Shown: positions 12,614-21,182 of the stretch, piece by piece
How the letters are laid out: the number at the start of each line of letters is the position of its first letter
Position numbering within the stretch: position 1 is the stretch's first letter
Assembly: GCA_963989245.1 (NCBI GenBank)
Contig: OZ022344.1
Span: 69,145,941 to 69,209,940 of the forward strand
Origin: Nansenia antarctica
Taxonomy: Eukaryota > Chordata > Actinopteri > Argentiniformes > Microstomatidae
Direction: 5' to 3'
Length of the DNA stretch: 64,000 nt
Program-made: the position numbers and the translations under genes
Notes under the pieces: model-generated
The model's database searches: none
Seen by the model: the letters and a program-made list of their open reading frames with translations, nothing else
What the model was told of the DNA's origin: nothing

Positions 12614-14068
12614 GAGTGGCCATCTTGTCCAAACCGGAGGACCTTCCCAGCAAGACTCAACAAGACAAGGAAGACAACAGAGTTTCCCAGGACACAGACA
12701 ACACCCCCCCCTCCCCCCACCCCCACCTCCACCTCTCTCCCTACGCCTCCTCCCCCCACCCCCACCTCTATCCCTACCCCTCCTCCCCCCACCCCCACCC
12801 CTCTCTCTACGCCTCCTCCCCCCACCCCCACCTCTACCCCTACTCCTCCCCCCACCCCCTCCAACTCTATCCCTACCCCTCCTCCCCCCACCCCCACCCC
12901 TCTCTCTACGCCTCCTCCCCCCACCCCCACCTCCACCTCTATCCCTCCCCCTCCTCCCCCCACCCCCACCCCTCTCTCTACGCCTCCTCCCCCCACCCCC
13001 ACCTCTACCCCTACATCTCCCCCCACCCCCTCCAACTCTATCCCTATGCCTCTCCCTACCCCTCCTCCCTCCACCTCTATCCCTACCCCTCCTCCCTCTA
13101 TTCCTCCCCCCACCTCCACCTCTATCCCTCCCCCTCCTCCCCCCACCTCCACCTCTATCCCTACCCCACCCCCACCTCCACCTCTATCCCTACCCCTCCT
13201 CCCCCCACCTCCACCCCTCTCTCTACCCCTCCTCCCTCCAACTCTATCCCTACCCCTCCTCCCTCCCCCTCCAACTCTCTCCCTACCCCTCCTCCCTCCA
13301 CCTCTATCCCTACCCCTCCTCCCTCTATTCCTCCCCCCACCTCCACCTCTATCCCTCCCCCCACCTCCACCTCTATCCCTCCCCCTCCTCCCCCCACCTC
13401 CACCTCTCTCCCTACGCCTCCTCCCCCCACCCCCACCTCCACCTCTATCCCTACCCCTCCTCCCCCCACCTCCACCCCTCTCTCTACGCCTCCTCCCCCC
13501 ACCCCCACCTCTACGTCTACTCCTCCCCCCACCTCTACGTCTATCCCTACCCCTCCTCCCTCCCCCTCCAACTCTATCCCTACCCCTCCTCCCTCCCCCT
13601 CCAACTCTCTCCCTACCCCTCCTCCCTCCCCCTCCACCTCTCTTCCTCCCTCCCCCTCCACCTCTATCCCTATGCCTATCCCTACCCCTCCTCCATCGAT
13701 CCCTCCCCCTCCTCCCCCCACCTCCACCTCTATCCCTACCCCTCCTCCCCCCACCTCCACCTCTCTCCCTACGCCTCCTCCCCCCACCTCCACCTCTCTC
13801 CCTACGCCTCCTCCCCCCACCCCCACCTCCAACTCTATCCCTACCCCTCCTCCCCCCACCTCTGTCCTTCCCCGCCCACCCACCCCCGCCCCTCGCTCTG
13901 ACCCGCCATAAGGTTTGCTGCTGTGTCAGCCAATGGGCAGTGAGGTTGCTGCTGTGTCCTCTGTCCCTGCAGGCCAGTCATCCAGAGCTGTCTGTCTTCC
14001 TGTATGACGAGGCTGGAGCGCTGGTCCACCTGCCTCTGGTGAAGAGAGGCCTGGCGGACTCTGACTGA
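1419..14068 (+). CDS. Multi-Tudor-domain protein, C-terminal part (TDRD/RNF17-like), spliced
   Basis: Nine exon segments on the plus strand join in phase to give the end of a protein with extended Tudor (Tudor plus SN-like) domains. Diagnostic stretches are RVTHVCSPGSFYVQL, the Tudor core VLRCDFGNKVKLHLNSLRPL, IRPAGG/WTATACDIISYYLTGA-like text, and SN-like ends such as DLLVSEGLASLPG, DFLVTEGLALRERKPR and PLVKRGLADSD. In this family the Tudor barrels bind symmetrically dimethylated arginine on PIWI proteins, in germ granules where piRNA biogenesis takes place. The best subjective match is RNF17/TDRD4, but TDRD1, TDRD6 or TDRD7 relatives cannot be excluded, so no symbol is given. The 5' exons lie outside the window or were not found. 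Introns are unusually rich in microsatellites. The link between the exon at 12617 and the last exon is uncertain because a long CCT-rich minisatellite lies between them. Confidence 0.75.
1540..1883. repeat. Compound (TG)n/(CT)n microsatellite filling an intron
   Basis: After the donor at 1540, about 320 bases alternate (TG)n runs with short CTCTCTCTGATGAG interruptions, right up to the acceptor TGTGTGTAG at 1883. The interruption motif recurs several times, so the tract is a compound array grown by repeat slippage. The histidine/threonine and cysteine/valine open frames here are artefacts. Confidence 0.9.
1884..2022 (+). CDS. Tudor gene exon b
   Basis: It encodes AVVPRSKPLPVRLYQTSDSN followed by an acidic linker and SLGDLLVSEGLASLPG. 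This is the usual SN-like ending of an extended Tudor domain (PVRLY, then LLVSEGLA). The acceptor TAG directly abuts the (TG)n tract. The donor is GTAGGC, and two trailing bases (GG) continue in the next exon to give Gly. Confidence 0.75.
2028..2266. repeat. CTGT/CTGC tetranucleotide and (CT)n tracts in an intron
   Basis: A (CTGT)/(CTGC) array occupies about 2028-2075. Pyrimidine-rich CTCTCT tracts run up to the acceptor CCCCCAG at 2266. Between them, at about 2083-2105, part of the preceding exon's end (AGAGGGCCTGGCC) is repeated, as if a short piece of exon b had been copied into the intron. Confidence 0.6.
2267..2536 (+). CDS. Tudor gene exon c, start of a Tudor domain
   Basis: It encodes IKQKASQAPAGDPEVWDPLF, then an acidic, glycine-rich linker containing a duplicated GGGPLE, then PASLKDLRVRVTHVCSPGSF and YVQLLQSDNQFKR. 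The last two stretches are the standard opening of a Tudor domain (a strand, then SP-x-x-FYVQL). The donor, AAGAG then GTCCGC, is weak. Splice phase (AG plus G = Arg) supports it, because the next exon continues with LCERMRQQ. Confidence 0.75.
2635..2751. mobile_element. Short MITE with GGGTTCGACAGTAACG inverted ends
   Basis: The terminal inverted repeats GGGTTCGACAGTAACG and its complement enclose about 85 bases with no coding capacity. The motif ACGACAATAGTC occurs on both sides (about 2558 and 2754), suggesting a duplication that includes flanking DNA. The upstream neighbour (2575-2634) is a (TA)/(CA) tract. Confidence 0.6.
2808..3368. mobile_element. Palindromic DNA element with a telomere-like core, split by a LINE tail
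   Basis: The left arm (2808-2966) contains GCGTTATGGAACAAGAAGCC, then GTGGATATCGGCACAGCTAG, then TACGGTACATGTGGG, then TTAGGG repeats. The right arm (about 3035-3145) repeats these inverted, ending in GCCGATATCCAC. The outermost inverted part (CCACGGCTTCTCGTTCCATA) is displaced to 3338-3368 by an inserted LINE 3' end. The core has TTAGGG and variant GGGATA units. Confidence 0.65.
3146..3337 (+). mobile_element. LINE 3' end with (CATT)n tail
   Basis: The text (CTATACTATA-like start, AGCTCTTTTCCCTTCTTGTT, AATAAAG, then CATTCATTCATT) matches, in the other orientation, the 3' end of the LINE at 14895-16280. It is therefore a 5'-truncated copy of the same family, in plus orientation, inserted into the palindromic element around it. 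Confidence 0.7.
3462..4024. repeat. Large (TG)n microsatellite block before a Tudor exon
   Basis: About 390 bases of (TG)n with GCCTGCCTG interruptions run from 3462 to 3848. After a unique stretch of about 130 bases, a second (TG)n run at about 3979-4024 ends in the acceptor GTGCCAG. All long open frames on either strand here are dinucleotide artefacts. Confidence 0.9.
4029..4176 (+). CDS. Tudor gene exon d
   Basis: It encodes (R)LCERMRQQYLRTGPEEVAWQ, then TDQHCAAIVNGVWERGRLCS, then AVTSTCIVE. This is the middle of a Tudor domain. It contains the part where the chain makes the first barrel strands (CAAIVNGVWERG, resembling the C-x-A-x-F-x-D-x-x-WYRA pattern). The donor is GTACCA, and the exon ends on a codon boundary. 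Confidence 0.8.
4181..4710. repeat. (AC)n microsatellite with CGCAACACAC units, intron
   Basis: About 520 bases of (AC)n carry recurrent interruptions GCAACACAC, TGTATAC and TACAGGCAAC. It fills most of the intron between the exons at 4176 and 4815. No coding content. Confidence 0.9.
4815..4927 (+). CDS. Tudor gene exon e, Tudor core
   Basis: It encodes VLRCDFGNKVKLHLNSLRPL followed by LPCLVGSLALECTLSDV. CDFGN is the family's FxDYGN signature, whose aromatic and Asn residues line the methylarginine cage and adjoining turn. LRPLLPCL, then an ALECxL strand, leads into the SN-like half. The acceptor is GGGGTCAG and the donor GTGGGC. Confidence 0.85.
5016..5442 (-). mobile_element. Solo LTR, minus orientation
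   Basis: The element begins TGTTACAC and ends GTGTCACA, and is flanked by the 4-bp duplication ATAC (5012-5015 and 5443-5446). Read on the minus strand it has an ordered LTR layout: TGTGACACC start, a TATA box (GTATATAAGG) near 5315, an AATAAAACC polyadenylation signal near 5090, and a short end GGTGTGTAACA. No internal retroviral region is present, so it is a solo LTR left by recombination. Confidence 0.7.
5452..5850. repeat. Pure pyrimidine (CCCT/CT)n tract before an acceptor
   Basis: About 400 bases are almost exclusively C and T on the plus strand (CTTCCTCTCCCTCCCTC types), ending in the acceptor CTCTCAG at 5852. It is an extreme polypyrimidine tract. Repetitive purine/pyrimidine mirror sequence of this kind can form triplex DNA. 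Confidence 0.85.
5853..5943 (+). CDS. Tudor gene exon f
   Basis: It encodes (R)PAGGRSTWTATACDIISYYL then TGAMATLTIK. This matches the family pattern in which an I/VRPAGG element is followed by WTATACD and a helix. It joins in phase to exon e (AG plus G = Arg) and ends on a codon boundary before GTAACA. Confidence 0.8.
6069..6193 (+). CDS. Tudor gene exon g with NAGNAG acceptor
   Basis: It encodes EVTEERPVPVTLFCSNLAGQ then EVSIADFLVTEGLALRERKP, the SN-like C-terminal part of the extended Tudor domain. The acceptor reads CAGCAG, so either of two sites three bases apart could be used, adding or omitting one Gln. The donor is the first GT of a (GT)n run that follows directly. Confidence 0.8.
6502..6740 (-). 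pseudogene. Tc1-like transposase, C-terminal fragment
   Basis: The minus strand reads PDLNIIENLWRDLKHAVHAR then RRPKNISELEVFCQEQWGKI, then a conserved end (RIERLLAGYRKDLQAVI). This is the third-acidic-residue region of Tc1 transposases (S/CPDLNxIENLW). The fragment is separated from the upstream part by AT-rich and other inserted sequence, so it is inactive. Confidence 0.85.
6893..7060 (-). pseudogene. Tc1-like transposase, middle fragment
   Basis: The minus strand reads MLWGCVAAGGTGNIVQQEGR, the central catalytic-domain block of Tc1 transposases that normally follows KHGGGSI. The KHGGGSIM-encoding DNA has been amplified into the tandem array next to it (7061-7205), which destroys the reading frame. 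Confidence 0.75.
7061..7205. repeat. Five 29-bp tandem copies inside transposase DNA
   Basis: A 29-bp unit beginning CATAATGGATCCACCTCCAT repeats at 7061, 7090, 7119, 7148 and 7177 with essentially no divergence. The unit is the transposase segment for the GGGSIM motif, so the array arose by local duplication after the element inserted. It is not a CRISPR array because there are no spacers. Confidence 0.9.
7206..8500. other. Decayed transposon interior and unassigned AT-rich sequence
   Basis: From 7206 to about 7760 the minus strand still shows degraded Tc1-type sequence with many stops. From about 7760 to 8500 the sequence is AT-rich and unassigned, and contains a small (TTA)n near 8420. 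The plus-strand frame at 7166-7822 is the antisense of transposase DNA. Confidence 0.5.
8501..11036. mobile_element. hAT-like element with 8-bp target duplication
   Basis: It starts CAGTGGTTCTCAACC and ends with the imperfect complement GTTGAGAAACGATG, the usual hAT terminal text. The 8-bp duplication CTCTAGCG flanks it at 8493-8500 and 11037-11044. No transposase frame was recognised. The interior contains a LINE fragment (10167-10523). It also contains a roughly 200-bp direct repeat, 8961-9163 and about 10709-10910. Confidence 0.7.
10167..10523 (-). pseudogene. LINE ORF2 C-terminal fragment
   Basis: The 118-residue minus-strand frame includes TPLLRTLHWLPIAARIRFKT then a run ending RWWNELPTAVRTAESLPIFR. 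That is the C-terminal end of fish L2/Rex-type non-LTR retrotransposon proteins, after the reverse transcriptase. The preceding 9835-9905 region has the common fish repeat text GGCATTTAGCAGACGCC and AAAGCGACTTACA. The piece is 5'-truncated and lies inside the hAT-like element. Confidence 0.75.
11045..12092. repeat. Truncated direct duplicate of the hAT-like element's left part
   Basis: The sequence repeats 8501 to about 9650 in the same orientation at high identity, with one internal deletion near 11510. It starts right after the shared duplication CTCTAGCG. It breaks off at about 12092 (after TACGCGGGGAG) where Tc1-like sequence resumes. The second unit lacks a right end, so it is a tandem partial copy and not an independent intact insertion. 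Confidence 0.8.
12617..12705 (+). CDS. Tudor gene exon h, 3' limit uncertain
   Basis: After the acceptor CACACACAG, the frame expected from exon g (AG plus A = Arg) reads (R)VAILSKPEDLPSKTQQDKE then DNRVSQDTDN. The polar, charged composition is plausible for an inter-domain linker. It then runs straight into the CCT/CCA-rich minisatellite in an open frame. No convincing donor was seen, so the end given here is a guess. Confidence 0.4.
12706..13910. repeat. CCT/CCA-rich minisatellite, open in several frames
   Basis: About 1.2 kb is built from units such as CCTCCCCCCACC, CCACCTCTATCCCTACC and CTCTACGCCTCCT. The plus strand is nearly free of G. All three forward frames and much of two reverse frames lack stops, giving proline-, serine- and threonine-rich or glycine/valine/glutamate-rich text. 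This reflects base composition, not selection for coding. It may be intronic or may extend exon h. Confidence 0.85.
13973..14068 (+). CDS. Tudor gene terminal exon
   Basis: The acceptor GTCCCTGCAG is followed by 31 codons and TGA: ASHPELSVFLYDEAGALVHL then PLVKRGLADSD. This is the SN-like strand-turn-strand ending seen in other Tudor exons of this gene (compare exon g), with the typical LVKRGLA. Downstream, AATAAAs are not obvious within 100 bases. An AT-rich run with AAAATTAAAAATTG lies near 14210. Confidence 0.75.
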   Translation, partial: ASHPELSVFLYDEAGALVHLPLVKRGLADSD

Positions 14069-14304
14069 CACATGTTTTTCAGTTCTGAGATTAGTTCTGA
14101 TAAAAGCAGTTCTTTTGTTTGCTAGAGGTTTGCTCATTAAGAGGTCTGTTTGTGTTTTATTTGACCTCTTTAATACGCTTGTTTGTTTTCTTTGAAAGGT
14201 TCAACAAAATTAAAAATTGTTACAGCAACGTCTGCTTGACTCACTAGTCCCTCCTGGGTGTCAATGTTTGTTTGTGATATCTGTGGGCCAGAATACTAAA
14301 AGGG

Positions 14305-14500
14305 GTAGTGGTGGTCTAGTCAGTGGATAGTGAGTTGGACTTGTGATCGGAAGGTTGTGAGTTCAAATCCTGCCTGAAACCACACCACTACTAGTGTGCC
14401 CTTGAGTAAGGCACTCAGCCCTCAGTTACTCCAGGGGGAATGTCCCTGTAATTTGGAATTGTAAATCGCTTTGGATTAAAAACGTCTGCTAAATGGCAGA
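14305..14500 (+). repeat. tRNA-derived SINE copy 1
   Basis: It has an A-box-like head (GTGGTCTAGTCAGTGGATAG) and a B box (GAGTTCAAATCC). A body with CCTTGAGTAAGGCACT follows, then the common tail AAATCGCTTTGGAT and CGTCTGCTAAATGGC. It shares nearly its full length with the copy at 18236. Confidence 0.85.
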
Positions 14501-14894
14501 TTTATAAAATTAAATTAAATTAAAAGCTTTTCTGAAAGGAGGCAATTTGCGAACATGCATACATAACAGGGGACATTTGTGTAAAGCCTGGTACATATAT
14601 AAGGATTTTCAAAATCTTAACAGATTTTTTATCAGAGAGAGACCCCACACATGAAGATAAAAAATCATGGATTGAACAGTTTTGATCGTATTGTGTGTGG
14701 TGTGCGCCGATATTCCCAATAAAGCACACCACATACATAAAGATCTGTCGTTATGACAGTCGAGAGTCTCGTTCCCCAAGCCAGAAATATCGCGTGATCT
14801 AACGTAGTACCCTGACTGACCTGTACGAGGCAGCCATGTGTGACAGGGCAAAAAGTGCCAAAGAACGAAAAGAAGAAGTCAGCTCGCTTCTTGA
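14501..14894. other. Unassigned intergenic sequence
   Basis: AT-rich sequence just after the SINE. I see no exon, RNA gene or clear repeat boundary here. The two short reverse open frames at 14520-14851 have no recognisable content. Confidence 0.4.
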
Positions 14895-16280
14895 ATGAAT
14901 GAATGAATGAAAAAAAAAACTAAAAACAAGAAGGGAAAAGAGCTGGTTTACATAAATAAAGGCTATGTACACTATCCACTATACTATACTATACAAATAA
15001 AACACTGTGCTGTACTCTATGCTATGCTATACCTATTCTAACATTTCCTATCTCTGAAACTTATGTACCCGAGGGTTGTCATATTGCACATAGTGTTATT
15101 GCACATTCATTTAAAGTGTCGCAGTTTGCAGGTTTGAAATGTTCACAGTTGTGTTTCAGTATTGCACTTGATTTCAATCTAGTAGCTGCCATCAAATTGT
15201 CTAGATTGTCCAGGGCCTAGAACCTAGGTCTTTGCTGTGTTCAGGGCCTGAATGGCCCTGGGGTAGAGTCTGTTTGTCCTTGCGAACATGGTCCTGAACC
15301 GCCTGTCCGAGGGCAGCCGAGCAAAGTGTTCGTACCCAGGGTGGGATGGGTCTCTGGAGATCTTGGAGGCCTTCCTGAGGCAGCGTGTGTTGTACAGCTC
15401 TTCCAGAGAGGGGAGGGGGGCGCCGGTGATCTTCTGGGCCGATCTCACGACTCTCTGTAGCGCATTCCTCTCTGCGGCTGTGCAGCTGGAGAACCACACG
15501 CAGATGCAGTAGGTGAGGATGCTCTCCACTGCGCAGCGGTAGAAGGTCACAAGCATCTCCTGTCCGATGTGGTCTTTCCTGAGGACTCTCAGGAAGTAGA
15601 GCCGCTGTTGTGCCTTCTTGATGATGGCTGCTGTGTTGATCTTCCAGGACAGGTCATCCTGTATGTGCACCCCCAGGAATCGGAGGGTTGAGACTCTCTC
15701 CACGCTCCCTCCATCGACGAGCAGGGGCTGGACCTCAGATTTTTTCCTCCTGAAGTCCACGATGATTTCCTGGGTCTTTGACTGGTTCAGCAGCAGGTTG
15801 TTAACCTTGCACAGCTTGCCCAGCTGCTCCACCTTATCCCTGTACGCCGCCTCGTCCCCCCCCCGAGATGCAGCCCATCACGGTGGTGTCGTCTGCGAAC
15901 TTTACGATGGAGTTGCTGGGGTGGACGGGGGTGAAGTCGTAGGTGTAGAGGTTGTAGAGGATGGGGCTTAGCACGCAGCCCTGGGGGGACCCAGTGCTGA
16001 GTCTGAGGGCTGTGGAGGTGTGGGAGCCCACCCGCACCCTCTGGGGGCGGTCGGACAGGAAGTCCTTGATCCATGCACATATAGAGTGTGATAGTCCCAG
16101 GTCTAGTAGTTTGGTCACTAGCCTGTCTGGAAGGATGGTGTTGAAGGCAGAGCTGAAGTCCACAAAGAGCAGTCTCGCGTAGCTGTTTCCCCTCAGCTGC
16201 GCAAATGTAGTACCCCTGCAGAGTGGAGTATCTTCATTTCGACAGATCGACTCTTCGGGGCTCTTTATGTCTGCGTGCAC
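14895..16280 (-). pseudogene. Non-LTR retrotransposon with broken reverse transcriptase
   Basis: The minus strand encodes reverse transcriptase motifs in order: LLFVDFSSAFNTILPDRLV, LSTGSPQGCVLSPILYNLYT and IVKFADDTTVMG (the catalytic FADD box). Then, in another frame, come LNQSKTQEIIVDFRRKK and LRFLGVHIQDDLSW, and the C-terminal RFRTMFARTNRLYPRAIQAL. The two frames are offset at a run of C/G near 15860, a frameshift. The 5' part is missing. The 3' end terminates in (ATTC)n at 14895, as in the copy at 3146-3337. It is Rex/L2-like by eye. Confidence 0.85.
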
Positions 16281-16434
16281 GCGCCCATATCGAAGATTTG
16301 TAAGCCGGTGTTCTGAGGAATCACCTGAGGCTTGAATTCCAATCCCGAGTTGCCTGATCGCCTGATTTATTTCAATCGCCGATATACTAATCCACCTTTA
16401 GTGGAACGGCCCTCAGAGTCACAGTGGTCCATAG

Positions 16435-17082
16435 AAACAAGGGCCAAAGTGCGCCCTGGTGGATGTAGTAGCAGCTACAGGCAGGGCCCTTGCCGACCAC
16501 ACAGGTGGCCACGTTCCCCGCCTGGTCCACAGCCACCAGCTCTACCCCACGGCAAACAGCAGGAGGCGCTGTAGAGCGCCAGGGTCACGTTCTCTCCCCC
16601 AGGCCCCACGGCGGAGGTGGTGTTCAGGGTGGCCATTACTCTGATTAAGGGTGACTCTCTCAATGCCCGTCCCATTTCTGTCAGTCAGGTTGGCAGAGAG
16701 CTTCCAGCTGGGCAGTTAGCCGTTACACTGACCACCTGGCACTGGGGGCGGGTGAAGTCTGAGAGAGAGATGAAAGACAGGTCATGGCAGGGAGACAGAA
16801 GGGATAGAACAAAGGGATTTCAATAGTGCCCTATACTTCAATTAATCACACCAGAGACAATTCAAACAGTGAAATATATTAACTTGAATGAAGCACTTGT
16901 TTTGGAAGTCTATTGTCTAGCTGTGTGGTCAAACCCCTCCCCTAAAAAGTAATTAACCACAAAAACATACTTAATTAGAAACCCCCCTGTCAGGTTACCT
17001 TGGTGACCACGGAGAGTCTCCGCATAGTTAGAGTCGGTGGCACCGGGGGACTTCGCCTCAATGGTCAGGGTGTCATCCGAGC
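16435..17082 (-). pseudogene. Decayed VWA7-like gene fragment, two exons
   Basis: On the minus strand, 17082-16999 reads GSDDTLTIEAKSPGATDSNY between a CCCCTCAG acceptor and a GTAACC donor. After an acceptor TCTCTCAG near 16761, a second block contains DFTRPQCQVVSVTANC, LTDRNGTGIERVTLNQ, VTLALYSASCC and VAVDQAGNVATCVVG. The order and content resemble the region after the VWA domain of VWA7-type proteins. The second block needs several frame changes and has stops, so it is not functional. The family call is from memory and is moderate. Confidence 0.45.
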
Positions 17083-17104
17083 CTGAGGGGGTGTTGGCAC
17101 ACAC

Positions 17105-18235
17105 ATGTACAAAGGCAAAACAATCACACAGCAGAGCAGGTTTGAACCCTCAACCTTCTGTCTACAAGTCAAACATCTTACTGAACAGCCACAGCTGCTC
17201 CAGGTTTCTGGTGCTTCTATTTATGTTTTAGATATTGAGAGATGACGAATAAGAGGAGTGCTGGAGGTCTAGTTCATGCTTTAGATTTAAAATATGTTAG
17301 GCTTCATGGGGAATAGAGATCAAATAACATGGCACAACTGTCTCTGAATGTTAAATCATCTCTACCTTTGGGATGACATTACTGTAGATGACTTCCTTCT
17401 AGCTGGCCAGTGTTGACTGAATCCACCCAATGGATTGTAGGTGTCTGACAATCAAGAACAGGTGTGTAAGTGATAATGAAACTATTCATTATCAGGTGTG
17501 TTTGCTTGCCTCCATCGCTCCCAACCTATCCAGATTAATCCGATCCACTGCAACGATCACCAGGTTGGGTTCAGGAGCTGGGTTTCCACAGTGTGCTTAT
17601 TCAACTTACCATTTATTACGAAGAGTTGGTATATGACTTGGGGTAAAAGGGTGGAATGATGATTATCTAGAAAATAAACAAAGGATTAGTTGTAACATCA
17701 AATGTTAAATGAACTTGGAACAAACTTACACATGGCTGGAGACTGTTACGCTAATGACGAACCACAGGGCATGCAATAGCCTTAAAAGGAAAATCCTCTA
17801 ATCAAAGGTGAATTGAAATGAATTAGACAATTGTTTCACTTGCATGCCTAAACTGGACAACCATGGCTTTAATATACATTGAAGCTGAATAAATGAATTG
17901 CAAGTGTAAAACATGCTCAAAGGGGTTAGAAGACCGCAAAGACCACTACAAAAATAAAAGCACTTAATGGATGCACTCGGCACAAAAAGACCCCAAATAC
18001 AACTAGTGCTAGAAAACATGCTTTCAGCAAGGTATCGATCTGAAAAGGGCTTGCTAGGGGATGTCCCAGTGTTGTTATATTGGCCCTGCCGGTGAAGCCC
18101 ATTGGTTGAAAGCCAGATTGGATGCCTTGATTGGGTTAGAGGCATGCCAATCTAAGTATAGGTTACTTAATTGGATTATCACTTCCACACCTATTCTTGA
18201 TTGACAAACACAGTAACGATAACCAGGTAGAAGAA
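17105..18235. other. Unassigned intergenic sequence
   Basis: Moderately AT-rich sequence without a supported exon. If the VWA7-like fragment is real, further decayed exons of it could lie here, but I could not recognise any. The reverse frame at 17798-18145 has no known motif. Confidence 0.4.
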
Positions 18236-18425
18236 AGTGGTGGTCTAGTGGATAGTGTGTTGGACTTCCGATCGGAAGGTTGGGAGTTCAAATCCCGCCT
18301 GAAACCACACCACTACTAGTGTGCCCTTGAGTAAGGCACTTAGCCCTCAGTTACTCCAGGGGGACTGTCCCTGTAATTCGTAATTGTAAGTCGCTTTGGA
18401 TAAAAGCGTCTGCTAAATGGCAAAA
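18236..18425 (+). repeat. tRNA-derived SINE copy 2
   Basis: This is the same family and orientation as the copy at 14305: GTGGTCTAGTGGATAGTG head, GGGAGTTCAAATCC B box, GAGTAAGGCACTTAGCC, then GTCGCTTTGGATAAAAGCG and TCTGCTAAATGGC. An AT-rich tail follows. Confidence 0.85.
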
Positions 18426-19491
18426 TTATTAAATTAATTATTAGAAAGTTATCAACAGTAATAATTAAGTCATGGTGGTGTTGGGATCGGTATTACATGG
18501 TTTGAATATACAGGTTATAACTATTCACTTGTAGATAATAAATAATAATAAAAAAAAATATTTGTACATACTGTACTCTCCAAGCCTCTGATCTCCTCTA
18601 TTGGGGGGACTCCATCAGTCTGACTTGTGATCATCAGAAAAAGTAATTATCAACCATATGAGCAAAGTCAATGTTATATACTCGGTAACCTATAACCTAT
18701 ACTAGGATGCCTGAAGAATGTCTATGACTGAAAGCTCGCAATAAACAATGTTTTTTTGCACAGTGTTTGAGTGTGAGGATGCTGTTATTTTGCACGCTAT
18801 TGATACTCTTCAGTTCCAGCACCTCAGCAAAGTCTGATCACGGATGAGCGGTGGTATTTTCACTATTTTGATATACTCTGTAACCAAAAAAGTAATTCAC
18901 AGCAGAGACACAATCAATTCACAACAGAGAAATTGGTTTTACACATTTTTTATTCTCTATCAGCCAAAGACACACTGCAGCCATTTAGTTTTTTGTTTAT
19001 TTTGTTTTGTTTAAGTTCGTTTTAGTAAACTAATACATGCCCTCATAGATATTTATATATGTATAATATAATATGTATATAACTGTCGCCACCACAGAAA
19101 CGGGGATGCTGATTAGTCAACCTAAACGTCTACCTGTCAGTGAACTCCCACTAGATTTTGCATTTCCCATTTTATTTTATTTTTTTGTTTAAATTTCACT
19201 CAAAGTAAACTGTGAAAGTGAAATAAATACATTACATGTCGTAAATACATATATTAGCTATACTCAAGAGCTGTGAATGATATACATACGTTCAACCTGC
19301 TTTAACCTGCCCACACCTTGGGGGGGGGGGGGCGCCTACTAGTACCGGCCGCCTTCGTACGCCGCCAAGAAGAGACAAAGATACACCTGTGCCCTGTGCC
19401 TAAAGCATGGAGGTGCGACCTCCTCACATTCAGGAGTGCAACGTGGTCGCCGTGAAATAAAGTTCCCTTTTCTCTACTCTTATCAGTGCGT

Positions 19492-19541
<50 letters not shown>

Positions 19542-21182
19542 GACAGTGACACACAGAGACACACGCAAGTCAGACACACGCAAGTCAGACACACAGACAC
19601 ACTCACACACACACACACCTGGTCCCACACTCAAAGGGCCAATAGATAAACAACCTAAAGAGAACCACAGACGCCGTCTTCTCGTACCAGTGAACTGTCA
19701 CGATCACCGCATATCAACTTACAGCTTATTCACCATTGGGAAAAAAGTCAAGGAATTCTTAAAAGAAAGAAACATCAAATTTCCATACAAATCAACAAAT
19801 ATATATATATATATATTTAAAAAAAAGAGTTTCTCTTTCTAACTACCTACACTGAACTCAACCAAAAAAAGTCAACAACAAAAAAATAAAAAATAAAATA
19901 AGTAGGGATTCAAACAGAGGTCAGAGGTCAGTCTTTGGAACCTAACAACTCCACTCCTCCTCACAGTGGACACACACAAGCATGCACGCACACACACATG
20001 CACAAAATAACACACACACACACGCATACATACATATCACACTCACATCACACACAAATCAAGGTAAATGGTTTAACACAGAATTAGACCACGCTGGAAC
20101 TGCCTGATATCACAGAGAACAAAAGGAGATGGACAGATTGAGGGGGAGAGAGAGATGGACAGAATTGGATGTAGTCAGGAGACAGAGAGACAGAGAGACG
20201 CTGTTAGATTTTGAGCTTTTGTACGAGGATGGTAGTTGGTGACAGATGTTAACTATTCATGCCTGGTGTAGTTTTCATGGTTTGACTAGTAATGCCTAGG
20301 CAGATGTCAATCATTAAAAACAAAGGAAAATGCACAGATTAATTACTTATCCAAAGACAGATACAGCAGCACAGACACTTAACCAGCAGCAGATAGTATG
20401 GATGTTTGTGTCAGTACAGACAGCTATGGTTTTTGTTTTTCGTGACATCTTGACCTTGAAGAAGAAAAAGGTCGACGTGATGAGTGATATCGTTTTTATT
20501 TACTGATGTGACGTTCACATTTACGCTCGGAGCTAAGAAACTCGGAAATATCCGATTTAGAATCTTGTTGATAACCGAGTTGTTTTAACTGTTACGTTAA
20601 GTGTGAGTTTTTTTTTCAGAGTTTGCGTGAACGCCGTGGAATCTAAGAACGGCCGTTGTAATCGGCAGTGCAGTGTGACGTTTCGTCTGTTAGTTCAAGC
20701 ACCTACTCGAAGAGTAGCGCAAACGTTATTTTTTCTGTGTTCTTCATTCGGAGGTGTTGTGAGTAAAGTTGTTAAGAATCTTTTTTTTTCTTTCTTTTTT
20801 TTTTGTGTGTGTTTGTTTTGGTTCAACCATAGCATCAAGACTCAAAGACACACAGACAGCAATGGAAAATATAACTCATTGTAAAACAGGGAAAAACTCT
20901 TTGGTCACAAAAAAAGGCAAAAGAAAAACACTCAGGGAAAACTAAAAAACAACAGTTACAGAAACCAAGCAAGGAAAAAAAGTCAGTTCTGATTGTTGAA
21001 CAAAAGGTCAACCCAAGGTCATCCGGTGTTGAAACAGGAAGACTGTGGTAGGATAGAAGTGCAGTGGTGCACTCTGGGATTGCATGTGCCTCGATGCATA
21101 GGATTGGTGGAGCTTTAGGAAGGGGCGGGGTCAGAGGCGGAGCCAAGGGCAGGAGAGTGGGCGAGGTGACGCAAGAGGACTG
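18426..21182 (-). other. Sequence 3' of ank2, probably including its 3' UTR
   Basis: No exon was found. The part nearest 21182 should be the 3' untranslated region of ank2 on the minus strand. Several AATAAA-type signals occur on that strand (TTTATT on plus, for example near 18945 and 18990 and in the T-rich stretch near 20495), but I cannot choose the real one. A G run at 19321-19333, an (AC)n at 19494-19540 and another AC-rich stretch at 19970-20060 are present. Confidence 0.4.
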
